Position numbers and translations under genes: made by a program. Below are positions 34,528 to 46,165 of a stretch of 64,000 nucleotides of DNA, piece after piece. The stretch is from positions 310,001 through 374,000 of the forward strand of contig JAHQRK010000026.1 in NCBI GenBank assembly GCA_019828595.1, in the 5' to 3' direction. The notes beneath the pieces are model-generated. The model made no database searches. It saw only the letters and a list, made by a program, of their open reading frames with translations, and was not told where the DNA came from. How positions within the stretch are numbered: position 1 is the first letter of the stretch; every line of letters begins with the position of its first letter. The stretch comes from Aphanomyces cochlioides (Eukaryota; Oomycota; Saprolegniomycetes; Saprolegniales; Verrucalvaceae).

Positions 34528-37500
34528 TTAGAGTTGATCGTCCTCCAAATCGAGGGGATCAATTTCGTCGGCGTTCATGGAGTGGTGAGCTTTGCTGCAG
34601 AGCTCGTCGATGTGGTAATTGTTGGTGATGCTTTTGAGCATCGAGATGGCCGACAAGACGGGAGCCGGCAAAGTGAACTTCTCGAGATTGTCGCTGAAGT
34701 TTTCGATCAAAGCAAACAGCGACCAGTCCGTCAAGCAGTTGGTGTCAGGCAATCTTGTTGCTTCTTGGTTCAATAGAACAGTCAGTGCCTCCGAGTTTGT
34801 GTAGAGGTCTGGGGCCCGATTTGAGAGGAATAAGTCAATCGTAGCAAGTGCAAAGAGGATGCGCTTGATCTCTGGTATGTCCGTGGTCAATTCTTCCAAG
34901 ATTTCTGACGGGTGAATCTTGTATTGAGCCATGAAGTTGACGTGATGTTTGTAGTTGTGAGGCTTGCCTTGAGCTTTTAACAAAGCCATCTTGCGCTCAA
35001 TAGTCTTGGTTGCAACAAGTGACTGAAACAAACTGAGGTCTTCATCTTGTGCGTACATAGCATGTGCAACGAGCTGAGGATCATCTCGCAAAATGCGTTG
35101 ACATTCGGTGATACTGCCTTCGACTTTCTTATCTCGAATGATCTTCTTCGCCAATTCGAGGTGGGCTGCAGCAGACTTGTTAAGTCGTTGTTTCTTCGCT
35201 TTGCCTTTGGTCTTTTTCGGGCGTGGCGCACTTGAATCTTCCAATACAATTCGAGGCACTGCAACGTCTTCAAACGAGAGTTCCACGTCGTCTTCTTCGA
35301 GGATATGAAAACGGTTGGATGTCGGCAGGGGATCCAAACGTGGGGACGAAGGCAAAGTACGTTTTGGAGCTGGTCCAGACCGGTAGCCCGTTACCAATTG
35401 AAGGTCCAGCGAGTTCTTGGGCTGCTCACTTGGTGGAGCAAGAGCGGGCGATTCGTTGGTAGACATTTCCACATCTTCTTGTTGTTTGTCTTGTCCATTG
35501 TTGTTAGGGGGATCGCTGTCACCAGACATATCGACATCAGAGCCATGAGAAGGAGCTGTTGGCTGTGGTTGTTCATCTTGACCATCTCCAGATGCCTCAG
35601 TTGAGTCGGCCTTGCCTTCCGCATTTGTTCCAGGGTCTTGATCATGATCGTCTCCATCATGTTCAGGTTCTTTTTCTCCTGACGGAGGAGATTTTGCCGC
35701 TGCCTTGGCCGCTTTTGCCTTCGCTTTTTCAGCCTTGGCCTCTGCACGTCGTGAAACAATCGACGGAGGCAATGTCTTGTTCAGAGCAGCGATCTTGTGC
35801 TGAAACACGACGACAAAAGGCTGACCCGACGGATCCGTAATGGTGATTTCGCGTAGTGCGTCGCCGGATTTTGGCACCAGCACTGCAGGAGGCGCAGACG
35901 ACTTGAAAATGACTCTCAAATGCGGCGACTTGATGTTCTGACCAGCAGTAGGGTTGAATGCTGCTATCACTGACTTGGTCAATGCAGCCATTTTCTTGAC
36001 AATTGCCTTGGCCATCGAAGGGTGACTGACCTTGTTGAACGTAACATAGTAGTTGTTGCCATAACGCGAGTACTTGGGAACCAGGAAGTCTTTGCCACCA
36101 AGTCGAAACGTTGTGCCTCCCATTTCCACGCACGTAGACAAGTTGTAACTTGAGATCACAATGGTCTGTGGGTTCTTGTGGATCAAAATGTTCGGAAATT
36201 TGGAGCCCCATAACGAACCAGGATTTTCCTTGACAAATTGATCGCAGATGACTTTTTCGGACCAGTCCTTGTAGGCTTCGCCCAACTTGACTGTTAGCTC
36301 GTACACTTGGGACTGGGGAGTGAGCAAAATGTTTTCAATGAAGGCGTCCATGTCACCAGAGTCTTTGTAGAATGCGTCCGCCATGGCCTCGCATCGCGCA
36401 ATATCGTCATCGGCAATAGCATGAGCACCAGTGTTGCGATGTTTCGCGCCTTTGGGGGCATTGCCTTGCTTGGAATCTTTCTTGGACGAAGCTGAATCCT
36501 TGCCGGGAGTCTTTTGCGTCCATGGATTGGCCTTTTCAGCGTTTTGTTGCTCTTGATCGCCTTGTATTTTGTCTGCCGCGGTAGGAGGATCAACAGCGCC
36601 ATTTCCTTGAGCAACGGATTTGTCGACAATGTCTTGATTTGACTGGTCATTGTCATTGTTTGTCGATTGTTCCTCTTGAATAACTTCTCCAGGAGTATCA
36701 CACGACTTCGCTTGGCCGTTAATGTCGCCTGACCCATCAACCTCCGAGTGAATTTGAGTATTTCCCTCGTCGGTTAAGGCCTCGGTTTCAGTAGAATCCT
36801 TCCCCTCGGCGTCTCCAGAGACCATATCCACGTCCTCTTGAGATTTTTCTTCTTCCTCTCCCGTTCTAGGAGGCTCAGCACAGGGGGCGACGCGGTTGGT
36901 GGCTGCTGGCTCAGTCCCATTGGTCACGAGAAAGGCCGGGGCCAGACCCCCAGTGACAGGGGTAGAAGGGGAATCCATGCCATCCCCGCAGCACGGTGAC
37001 TGGGGTACACCATTGCTCCGGCGAGAACCCAAATCGGGATACCGCCCCCGCCCCTCCGAAGAGGCCCCTGGGGGGAAGTAGACAGAACCGCAGGGTGTGC
37101 CCATAGGGGGGGCCCTCGTAGCCTCTAGGGCTGGCATGGACCCCGTTTTCTCGCCGCCTTCACTGGGGATCGACTCCAATTGGAGTCCAGGGAAGCAGCC
37201 ACCACAGGCACAAGGCCCCAGTGGTTCGCCCTCCTGAGTGAGGGCTTCGCTAGACAAGTTAACGACAGTGGTCTGGGGGTCAACCACTGACCCACTGAGG
37301 TTGACCCCCCCTGGAACTCCGGCGAGTGGAGCACCAGGTGAAGCGCTGGGGGAGCGAGACGCAGATTGGTCTCCAGAGACGCTGTTGGGGTCGAACTCGA
37401 CCTCCACTTCGGCCCTAGGGTTAGGTGTAGAGACATTACTCACACCACTTCCGCCATCCTGATTGGACGACGAAAGTGGGTGAGGTGATACAATACCTGG

Positions 37501-37563
37501 AATGATGGTGACTCCGTGAGTGTTGGTCTCACGGAGCTCGGAACAGCTGTTGGCGTTGGACAT
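34528..37563 (-). CDS. LINE ORF1: gag-like RNA-binding protein, intact
   Basis: 1011 aa from ATG 37561-37563; the 61-nt leader upstream is also open but lacks an ATG. Residues 1-235 are rich in Ser, Pro and Gly with scattered Cys (GPCACGGCF, SPCCGDG). Residues 236-370 are acidic and Gln/Asn-rich. Residues ~383-604 look globular (ENILLTPQSQVYELTVKLGE to TLPPSIVSRR). Residues 605-626 are an Ala/Lys helix, 630-700 an acidic linker, 780-795 a basic nuclear-localisation-like patch (RPKKTKGKAKKQR), and 796-1011 a probable helical C-terminal domain ending in DLEDDQL. There is no CCHC knuckle and no L1-type coiled-coil/RRM that I can recognise. By position it is the RNA-packaging ORF1 protein of the LINE. 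Function is inferred from context only. Confidence 0.85.
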   Translation of the reverse strand: MSNANSCSELRETNTHGVTIIPGIVSPHPLSSSNQDGGSGVSNVSTPNPRAEVEVEFDPNSVSGDQSASRSPSASPGAPLAGVPGGVNLSGSVVDPQTTVVNLSSEALTQEGEPLGPCACGGCFPGLQLESIPSEGGEKTGSMPALEATRAPPMGTPCGSVYFPPGASSEGRGRYPDLGSRRSNGVPQSPCCGDGMDSPSTPVTGGLAPAFLVTNGTEPAATNRVAPCAEPPRTGEEEEKSQEDVDMVSGDAEGKDSTETEALTDEGNTQIHSEVDGSGDINGQAKSCDTPGEVIQEEQSTNNDNDQSNQDIVDKSVAQGNGAVDPPTAADKIQGDQEQQNAEKANPWTQKTPGKDSASSKKDSKQGNAPKGAKHRNTGAHAIADDDIARCEAMADAFYKDSGDMDAFIENILLTPQSQVYELTVKLGEAYKDWSEKVICDQFVKENPGSLWGSKFPNILIHKNPQTIVISSYNLSTCVEMGGTTFRLGGKDFLVPKYSRYGNNYYVTFNKVSHPSMAKAIVKKMAALTKSVIAAFNPTAGQNIKSPHLRVIFKSSAPPAVLVPKSGDALREITITDPSGQPFVVVFQHKIAALNKTLPPSIVSRRAEAKAEKAKAKAAKAAAKSPPSGEKEPEHDGDDHDQDPGTNAEGKADSTEASGDGQDEQPQPTAPSHGSDVDMSGDSDPPNNNGQDKQQEDVEMSTNESPALAPPSEQPKNSLDLQLVTGYRSGPAPKRTLPSSPRLDPLPTSNRFHILEEDDVELSFEDVAVPRIVLEDSSAPRPKKTKGKAKKQRLNKSAAAHLELAKKIIRDKKVEGSITECQRILRDDPQLVAHAMYAQDEDLSLFQSLVATKTIERKMALLKAQGKPHNYKHHVNFMAQYKIHPSEILEELTTDIPEIKRILFALATIDLFLSNRAPDLYTNSEALTVLLNQEATRLPDTNCLTDWSLFALIENFSDNLEKFTLPAPVLSAISMLKSITNNYHIDELCSKAHHSMNADEIDPLDLEDDQL

Positions 37564-37624
37564 TTTGAGCGCGGCGGCACTTGATAACTTCTTGACTTGA
37601 GGGGTACGAGGCAAATTCGGAAGT

Positions 37625-37638
37625 CAAAGAGTTGGTGG
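37625..37638. repeat. Target-site duplication of element B, right copy
   Basis: Exact repeat of 30235-30248. The E1 ORF2 sequence continues from here, so removing B and one repeat restores a continuous target. Confidence 0.95.
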
Positions 37639-38936
37639 ATGTCAATGGAAATGTTGTCTCCAATCAACAAGGCATGTCTGACGTCCTGGTCGACTACTAC
37701 AAGGACTTGTTTGCAGCTCCCGAGGTGCAGCGATCTGGAGACGAAGTGTCGTCATTTCTGACCCCATTGACTCGACACAAGCAACTGCCAGAGCAAGCCC
37801 AGAAAGAGCTGTCGGCTCCCTTGCGCGCCAACGAGTTCTATCATGCTATTCGACACAGCAGTTCGAACTCAGCGCCAGGTCCCAACGCTCTGCCATTCGA
37901 AGTCCTCAAACTTGCACCTCACAAGTGGTCGTTGGTATTGGAGCTGCTATTCACACACCAGCTCCATTCTCACCCTCGCTTGACTCCCATGCAACTTGTC
38001 AGTACGCTGGTGTTGCTGCACAAGAAAGGCCCCAAGTCACAGGCCAAGAACTATCGGCCCATTAGCCTACTCAACACGGATGTGAAAATCCTGACGAGTA
38101 TTCTGGCTTATCGACTCCAGCGCCACATTCGACACATCATCCACCCGGACCAGCAAGGCTTTATCCGTCGAAGCAATATCCAAACCAATATTGCACGACT
38201 GGATGACATGCTGCACCACATCAAACTACACAGTCCGTCCTCGATGGTGGCACTGCTTGACTTTGAGAAAGCTTTTGATCGCGTGGACCACGCGTACTTG
38301 CTCCGCGTCCTCCGTCACTATGGCTTTCCCGAAACCTTTGTTGACATGGTTCGCGTACTGTACTCGGGCCGCAAGTCTCGCATCTTGGTGAACGGCTTCT
38401 TGTCCAAGCCAGTTCACATCTCACGCGGTGTGTTGCAAGGTGATCCACTGTCGCCACTTCTGTTTGTGATCGCTTTGGAACCGATGTGCCAACTCCTACG
38501 GCAACACTCCAACTATGGCATCAAGTGTGGGGATCGCTACCACACTGGGAGTTACTTTGCCGACGACTCGCAACTCTATGCGGCAAATGAGACGTGCCTC
38601 CACCGGCAGCTTGCATTGGTTCAAACCTTTTGCGACAAGTCTGGTTTCCGACTCAACGTAGACAAGACCCAAATTCTGACCTACAGCCAGTTGAATGGGA
38701 ACCTTGCCTCACTACAAGTTACTTCCGACAGTCCCGTGAAGGCTCTTGGTATCTTGGTTGCGCCCAATCTTTCTCCATTGGCACGTTTCAATTACGTGTT
38801 TGAGAAGTTTGTGGCTCGCTTGTCTTTGTGGCTCTACAAGGCTCGAACCATGGCCGGAAAAGTCACTATCCTGCACAGCATATGTCTGCCTGTGTTATGG
38901 TACCAACTGGCTTTTGTCCCTGCCGACAAAGACCTG
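37625..38936 (+). mobile_element. E1, right part (ORF2 middle section)
   Basis: Continuation of E1 after element B. It runs to ...gacaaagacctg at 38936, where the 5' end of E2 interrupts it. The 14 nt before E2, CCGACAAAGACCTG, are the predicted target-site duplication of E2. The remaining ~1.5 kb of E1 ORF2 and its 3' UTR should lie to the right of the window. Confidence 0.9.
37625..38936 (+). pseudogene. ORF2 fragment of E1 (RT core)
   Basis: Open frame matching ORF2 residues ~415-851, including the whole RT core with LLDFEKAFD, LQGDPLSP and FADD. There is no start codon of its own. It ends by running into E2. Because of the upstream deletion and insertion it cannot be translated as ORF2. 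Confidence 0.88.
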
Positions 38937-41887
38937 ACTTCCGAATTTGCCTCGTACCCCTCAAGTCAAGAAGTTATCAAGTGCCGCCGCGCTCAAAATG
39001 TCCAACGCCAACAGCTGTTCCGAGCTCCGTGAGACCAACACTCACGGAGTCACCATCATTCCAGGTATTGTATCACCTCACCCACTTTCGTCGTCCAATC
39101 AGGATGGCGGAAGTGGTGTGAGTAATGTCTCTACACCTAACCCTAGGGCCGAAGTGGAGGTCGAGTTCGACCCCAACAGCGTCTCTGGAGACCAATCTGC
39201 GTCTCGCTCCCCCAGCGCTTCACCTGGTGCTCCACTCGCCGGAGTTCCAGGGGGGGTCAACCTCAGTGGGTCAGTGGTTGACCCCCAGACCACTGTCGTT
39301 AACTTGTCTAGCGAAGCCCTCACTCAGGAGGGCGAACCACTGGGGCCTTGTGCCTGTGGTGGCTGCTTCCCTGGACTCCAATTGGAGTCGATCCCCAGTG
39401 AAGGCGGCGAGAAAACGGGGTCCATGCCAGCCCTAGAGGCTACGAGGGCCCCCCCATGGGCACACCCTGCGGTTCTGTCTACTTCCCCCCAGGGGCCTCT
39501 TCGGAGGGGCGGGGGCGGTATCCCGATTTGGGTTCTCGCCGGAGCAATGGTGTACCCCAGTCACCGTGCTGCGGGGATGGCATGGATTCCCCTTCTACCC
39601 CTGTCACTGGGGGTCTGGCCCCGGCCTTTCTCGTGACCAATGGGACTGAGCCAGCAGCCACCAACCGCGTCGCCCCCTGTGCTGAGCCTCCTAGAACGGG
39701 AGAGGAAGAAGAAAAATCTCAAGAGGACGTGGATATGGTCTCTGGAGACGCCGAGGGGAAGGATTCTACTGAAACCGAGGCCTTAACCGACGAGGGAAAT
39801 ACTCAAATTCACTCTGAGGTTGATGGGTCAGGCGACATTAACGGCCAAGCGAAGTCGTGTGATACTCCTGGAGAAGTTATTCAAGAGGAACAATCGACAA
39901 ACAATGACAATGACCAGTCAAATCAAGACATTGTCGACAAATCCGTTGCTCAAGGAAATGGCGCTGTTGATCCTCCTACCGCGGCAGACAAAATACAAGG
40001 CGATCAAGAGCAACAAAACGCTGAAAAGGCCAATCCATGGACGCAAAAGACTCCCGGCAAGGATTCAGCTTCGTCCAAGAAAGATTCCAAGCAAGGCAAT
40101 GCCCCCAAAGGCGCGAAACATCGCAACACTGGTGCTCATGCTATTGCCGATGACGATATTGCGCGATGCGAGGCCATGGCGGACGCATTCTACAAAGACT
40201 CTGGTGACATGGACGCCTTCATTGAAAACATTTTGCTCACTCCCCAGTCCCAAGTGTACGAGCTAACAGTCAAGTTGGGCGAAGCCTACAAGGACTGGTC
40301 CGAAAAAGTCATCTGCGATCAATTTGTCAAGGAAAATCCTGGTTCGTTATGGGGCTCCAAATTTCCGAACATTTTGATCCACAAGAACCCACAGACCATT
40401 GTGATCTCAAGTTACAACTTGTCTACGTGCGTGGAAATGGGAGGCACAACGTTTCGACTTGGTGGCAAAGACTTCCTGGTTCCCAAGCACTCGCGTTATG
40501 GCAACAACTACTACGTTACGTTCAACAAGGTCAGTCACCCTTCGATGGCCAAGGCGATTGTCAAGAAAATGGCTGCATTGACCAAGTCAGTGATAGCAGC
40601 ATTCAACCCTACTGCTGGTCAGAACATCAAGTCGCCGCATTTGAGAGTCATTTTCAAGTCGTCTGCGCCTCCTGCAGTGTTGGTGCCAAAATCCGGCGAC
40701 GCACTACGCGAAATCACCATTACGGATCCGTCGGGTCAGCCTTTTGTCGTCGTGTTTCAGCACAAGATCGCTGCTCTGAACAAGACATTGCCTCCGTCGA
40801 TTGTTTCACGACGTGCAGAGGCCAAGGCTGAAAAAGCGAAGGCAAAAGCGGCCAAGGCAGCGGCAAAATCTCCTCCGTCAGGAGAAAAAGAACCTGAACA
40901 TGATGGAGACGATCATGATCAAGACCCTGGAACAAATGCGGAAGGCAAGGCCGACTCAACTGAGGCATCTGGAGATCGTCAAGATGAACAACCACAGCCA
41001 ACAGCTCCTTCTCATGGCTCTGATGTCGATATGTCTGGTGACAGCGATCCCCCTAACAACAATGGACAAGACAAACAACAAGAAGATGTGGAAATGTCTA
41101 CCAACGAATCGCCCGCTCTTGCTCCACCAAGTGAGCAGCCCAAGAACTCGCTGGACCTTCAATTGGTAACGGGCTACCGGTCTGGACCAGCTCCAAAACG
41201 TACTTTGCCTTCGTCCCCACGTTTGGATCCCCTGCCGACATCCAACCGTTTTCATATCCTCAAAGAAGACGACGTGGAACTCTCGTTTGAAGACTTTGCA
41301 GTGCCTCGAATTGTATTGGAAGATTCAAGTGCGCCACGCCCGAAAAAGACCAAAGGCAAAGCGAAGAAACAACGACTTAACAAGTCTGCTGCAGCCCACC
41401 TCGAATTGGCGAAGAAGATCATTCGAGATAAGAAAGTCGAAGGCAGTATCACCGAATGTCAACGCATTTTGCGAGATGACCCTCAGCTCGTTGCACATGC
41501 TATGTACGCACAAGATGAAGACCTCAGTTTGTTTCAGTCACTTGTTGCAACCAAGACTATTGAGCGCAAGATGGCTTTGTTAAAAGCTCAAGGCAAGCCT
41601 CACAACTACAAACATCACGTCAACTTCATGGCTCAATACAAGATTCACCCGTCAGAAATCTTGGAAGAATTGACCACGGACATACCAGAGATCAAGCGCA
41701 TCCTCTTTGCACTTGCTACGATTGACTTATTCCTCTCAAATCGGGCCCCAGACCTCTACACAAACTCGGAGGCACTGACTGTAGGCGTTCCAACTTCACT
41801 TGTACAAAGCAGAGCGCTCGTCCAAGTTCCACTTCATGTCCCCTGTCCCTACCCCCTTGAAGAAGACAGTCTTCAAAGAGTTGGTGG
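38937..41887 (+). mobile_element. E2, left part: deleted LINE inserted in E1
   Basis: Begins exactly at ACTTCCG (38937). It carries the same ORF1-ORF2 deletion joint as E1 (here 41782/41783) and is interrupted at the same base (...gttggtgg) by another minus-strand element, C. It differs from E1 at several single bases, so it is not an identical recent block copy. Its right part is not in the window. Confidence 0.92.
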
Positions 41888-41891
41888 TTAA
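38998..41891 (+). pseudogene. LINE ORF1 of E2, frameshifted and truncated
   Basis: Starts with MSNANSC at 38998. One T is missing after the C-run at 39455/39456 (cccccccatggg instead of ccccccctatggg). This shifts the frame near residue 153; the first frame ends near 39636 and the correct frame resumes from an ATG at 39456. After residue 929 the same deletion joint as in E1 adds ~35 foreign residues and a stop inside element C. It is non-functional on two counts. Confidence 0.88.
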
Positions 41892-42033
41892 ATGAGTTGT
41901 ATTAACCTTATTTTTGAGCAAAGGCCCTAATGACTTACTAATTTGCCTCGTACTGTATAAATAGAACTTGGAAAACAGAATATGGCAAAGTGGTCATTGA
42001 ACAGGAGATGAAGTGAGTGAGCCGTCAGCTCAC

Positions 42034-45000
42034 TCATGAAACGACGCTGTCAGGAATGGCGTGTTGACGTAACCAGGGGTCCGAAGATAGATGCTTGAGC
42101 ACATTGAATACCTTGGTGTATCCCTTCTTGAGAGGGAGATCAACCAGGAGCTGTTGTAGATGTAGCTTGATCAAAGAGGCAGCATGAATGGCAACTTCCA
42201 TCGGACTCTTCGCTGTGAGGTCGGGTCGAAAGGTGCGATCGGCACGTTGGAGCCATATTTGATAATACACGCAGGCTCGGACAATCGGCCAGATCTTCAG
42301 ATAGCCACGGATGTAGTATCCATCGGACGGCTTGGGCGTCTCGTAGAACATTTCCAGACACGTGGACGGAAAGGAACACTCGAGCAGTCGCTGGATCGCC
42401 TTGAAGAAATACCAAACAGATTGACCATATCCACAAGAGAACAGGAAATGCTCGTACGTCTCATTGACACGACAGAAGACACACGTCGGCTTGGGGTCTT
42501 GGTACTGAAACAGATATTGCATGGCGTTGGCGCGGAGAAGGGTCTTGAAAATGAACTCTCCATATCGAGGGAGAATGTGGTCGGGTTGGAGGAAGGCGGC
42601 AAGTTGGGTAAGGCGCTTGGGGTCTTCGTAAAAGTTGGATGGCAGGTTGAGATGCTTGGTAGGAAGAATGGACGAGCTGACAGCTGGAGAAGCTCTGATC
42701 TTAGCCGATTTCGAAGTCGCAAGCGCCAACAAGATCGGACTCGAGTCAGGGTGAATTATCCAGTGCCATTCCATCCATTCAGAGCTAGGCGTCGGCAAGT
42801 GGAACACGGGAGCATCCTCTTCAGAAACAATCTCAAACAATCGTGATAACTTGGTCACCAAGATTGAGATCCATTGTTTCGTTGGAGGGACAAAATTGGC
42901 TTGGCGGCAGGCACGGTTGATTTTGTCGAACAAGATCGAAGCTGGCCAAACTCGCTGACACGGAGTCAACAAATGCGACAACTTCGTGATGTGAAGCGAA
43001 GCCAATACATTGGCTTGGTCTTGCGTCGATGTAGAGCACTGATCGTATAGGTCTTCGAGTCCAGGCAGATACGAGTTGTGCCAAAGGGGAACATCCAAAG
43101 ATGAGATGTGATTTGGACAGCCGTACGGAGTCCAGCGGGATTCAAACCAGCTACTCAATAAGGCTTTCCACATTGGAGTGATATTGGGATTCTTGTACAG
43201 TTGTCTGATGAATGCAGAAGAGCCATTCGCCAAGAGGAGATCGGGGGGAACCCCATGGATGAAAAGCCTTCTCGAGGAGAGTATAGCCCGGCGTAATCCA
43301 GGCGGACATGGCAGACTTGCGGGGTGGGGTGGTGATGGCTTGAATGCATCTGATCATGACAGAGCGGTTGTGTTGTTGCCATAAAGCAAGTGCATGGTGC
43401 AGGCCTAAGCCACCGGACTTCTTCGGCATGAATAGGATCTCCTTTTTGATCAAACGGAGGCCATGGACAGAGGAGGATGGGTTGATTTCTTCACCATGCA
43501 TAAATTGAAGTATGGCCTTGTCGATCTTTTTGGCCAGGTCTTTGTCGGCAGGGACAAAAGCCAGTTGGTACCATAACACAGGCAGACATATGCTGTGCAG
43601 GATAGTGACTTTTCCGGCCATGGTTCGAGCCTTGTAGAGCCACAAAGACAAGCGAGCCACAAACTTCTCAAACACGTAATTGAAACGTGCCAATGGAGAA
43701 AGATTGGGCGCAACCAAGATACCAAGAGCCTTCACGGGACTGTCGGAAGTAACTTGTAGTGAGGCAAGGTTCCCATTCAACTGGCTGTAGGTCAGAATTT
43801 GGGTCTTGTCTACGTTGAGTCGGAAACCAGACTTGTCGCAAAAGGTTTGAACCAATGCAAGCTGCCGGTGGAGGCACGTCTCATTTGCCGCATAGAGTTG
43901 CGAGTCGTCGGCAAAGTAACTCCCAGTGTGGTAGCGATCCCCACACTTGATGCCATAGTTGGAGTGTTGCCGTAGGAGTTGGCACATCGGTTCCAAAGCG
44001 ATCACAAACAGAAGTGGCGACAGTGGATCACCTTGCAACACACCGCGTGAGATGTGAACTGGCTTGGACAAGAAGCCGTTCACCAAGATGCGAGACTTGC
44101 GGCCCGAGTACAGTACGCGAACCATGTCAACAAAGGTTTCGGGAAAGCCATAGTGACGGAGGACGCGGAGCAAGTACGCGTGGTCCACGCGATCAAAAGC
44201 TTTCTCAAAGTCAAGCAGTGCCACCATCGAGGACGGACTGTGTAGTTTGATGTGGTGCAGCATGTCATCCAGTCGTGCAATATTGGTTTGGATATTGCTT
44301 CGACGGATAAAGCCTTGCTGGTCCGGGTGGATGATGTGTCGAATGTGGCGCTGGAGTCGATAAGCCAGAATACTCGTCAGGATTTTCACATCCGTGTTGA
44401 GTAGGCTAATGGGCCGATAGTTCTTGGCCTGTGACTTGGGGCCTTTCTTGTGCAGCAACACCAGCGTACTGACAAGTTGCATGGGAGTCAAGCGAGGGTG
44501 AGAATGGAGCTGGTGTGTGAATAGCAGCTCCAATACCAACGACCACTTGTGAGGTGCAAGTTTGAGGACTTCGAATGGCAGAGCGTTGGGACCTGGCGCT
44601 GAGTTCGAACTGCTGTGTCGAATAGCATGATAGAACTCGTTGGCGCGCAAGGGAGCCGACAGCTCTTTCTGGGCTTGCTCTGGCAGTTGTTTGTGTCGAG
44701 TCAATGGGGTCAGAAATGACGACACTTCGTCTCCAGATCGCTGCACCTCGGGAGCTGCAAACAAGTCCTTGTAGTAGTCGACCAGGACGTCAGACATGCC
44801 TTGTTGATTGGAGACAACATTTCCATTGACATCCACCAACTCTTTGAAGACTGTCTTCTTCAAGGGGGTAGGGACAGGGGACATGAAGTGGAACTTGGAC
44901 GAGCGCTCTGCTTTGTACAAGTGAAGTTGGAACGCCTGGTCTTGACGAAACTGCTTGTCTCGATCTTGCAGCTCGTGAATTTGCTTTTGAAGGTCTCGCA

Positions 45001-46087
45001 CTCGATCCACCAGCACTGAATCTTGACGCATGTTGGGGACTTGCAAAAGCGAAGCGATCTCGACAGCTAACTTCTTCAACGGCAGACGTTGTTTCTCCAA
45101 TCGTTGAGAATGGAATTCTTTGAGTTGGGAGCGGATATCATTGACCAGTATGTCGTAGGCCTTGGAGATATTGTGGAATGTTGGAGACTTGTCCAAAAAT
45201 CGATCCAGACATCCATGAACAATCTCGGCCGCTCGTGGTAGACGAAGTAGCCAAGTTGGAGCTTTCCATGATCCAGAGCCATGACGCAATGTTTGACGCT
45301 TTGAGATGATACGACAAGCCACGTGGTCAGCCTGTGGAACGTGTGGCATGTGCGTCGCCTTCCAATGACGAAGACCCGCCAAGGTGGACGAACAAAAGAT
45401 GTAGTCGAGTCGGTTGGTGAGTGTGGGACTTGTGAAGGTTCTTGCCACGGGGTTTTGACGGCGAAACAGATCCACCAGAGACAAACTGTGCATCCATTGT
45501 TCCAGTTGAAGGGTGCCGGCCATGGTGGAGGTACTGGGTCTCAACGAATCCAAATCTTTGTTGAGAGTGCAGTTGAAATCTCCTCCAACAATGTGGAGCG
45601 CATGTGGAGGAAAGTCGCGTGGCAATTCTTCGAAGTAACTTGCTCGTTCTTGGAAGGCTGCCGGCGCATAGATATTGTGGAGAACGACTGTCAGTGGACC
45701 CAGAGTACATCGCACTTGTAGATAACGACCACGAAGCACTGGGTTGTCATGAGGGACTTGAGTGGCGTTCTTCAAAGGAGAGTGAGGATGTATCAACGTA
45801 GCCAGACCTCCAGTGGCTGGCGACGTGGATACTTCAGGGTAAATAGGCTCTTCAAAGAACAAAGAGCCTTCGTGGTTTGTGATGCGTTGCCAATGGAACG
45901 CAACACGGTCGTGGAGACTTGGCGTGCGGAAACGGGTTTCTTGGATAAAGGAAACGTCGTGAACACTTGATAGTTTGTCGAGGATGTACCGATGACTGTT
46001 GGAGAAGCCATTGGTGTTGAGGGAGATGATTTGTGGGTCCCAGTCCACGAGTTCAGTTGGGACATCGGAGAAGTTGTTGTCAATCAT
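42034..46087 (-). pseudogene. LINE ORF2 of copy C, two-base frameshift
   Basis: As ORF2 of A, but two bases are missing at about 43241 (gagatcgggggg instead of gagatctcgggggg). This shifts the frame after the RT core, near residue 950, so endonuclease and RT remain in one frame from the ATG at 46087 while the zinc-motif region is in another. Residue 2 is Ile, as in D, where A, B and E3 have Ser. Residue 313 is Ile as in B. It therefore mixes markers of two subgroups. Confidence 0.9.
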
Positions 46088-46165
46088 CACGAGTACAGAT
46101 GAAAATGAGTAGAATGGAGGGGTCAGAGGGGAGGTTGAAATGGATTGAAGCAGGGGATAGAAGCC

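Larger units (their letters stand above)
30249..37624 (-). mobile_element. B: full-length LINE copy (7376 bp) inserted in E1
   Basis: Complete minus-strand element, plus-strand ttaaatgag at 30249 to cggaagt at 37624, flanked by a perfect 14-bp target-site duplication. This pins both ends of the element and proves a true retrotransposition event. ORF1 is intact and ORF2 has a one-base deletion. The 3' UTR hairpin, TATA-like motif and 5'-complementary segment are present as in A. Confidence 0.96.
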
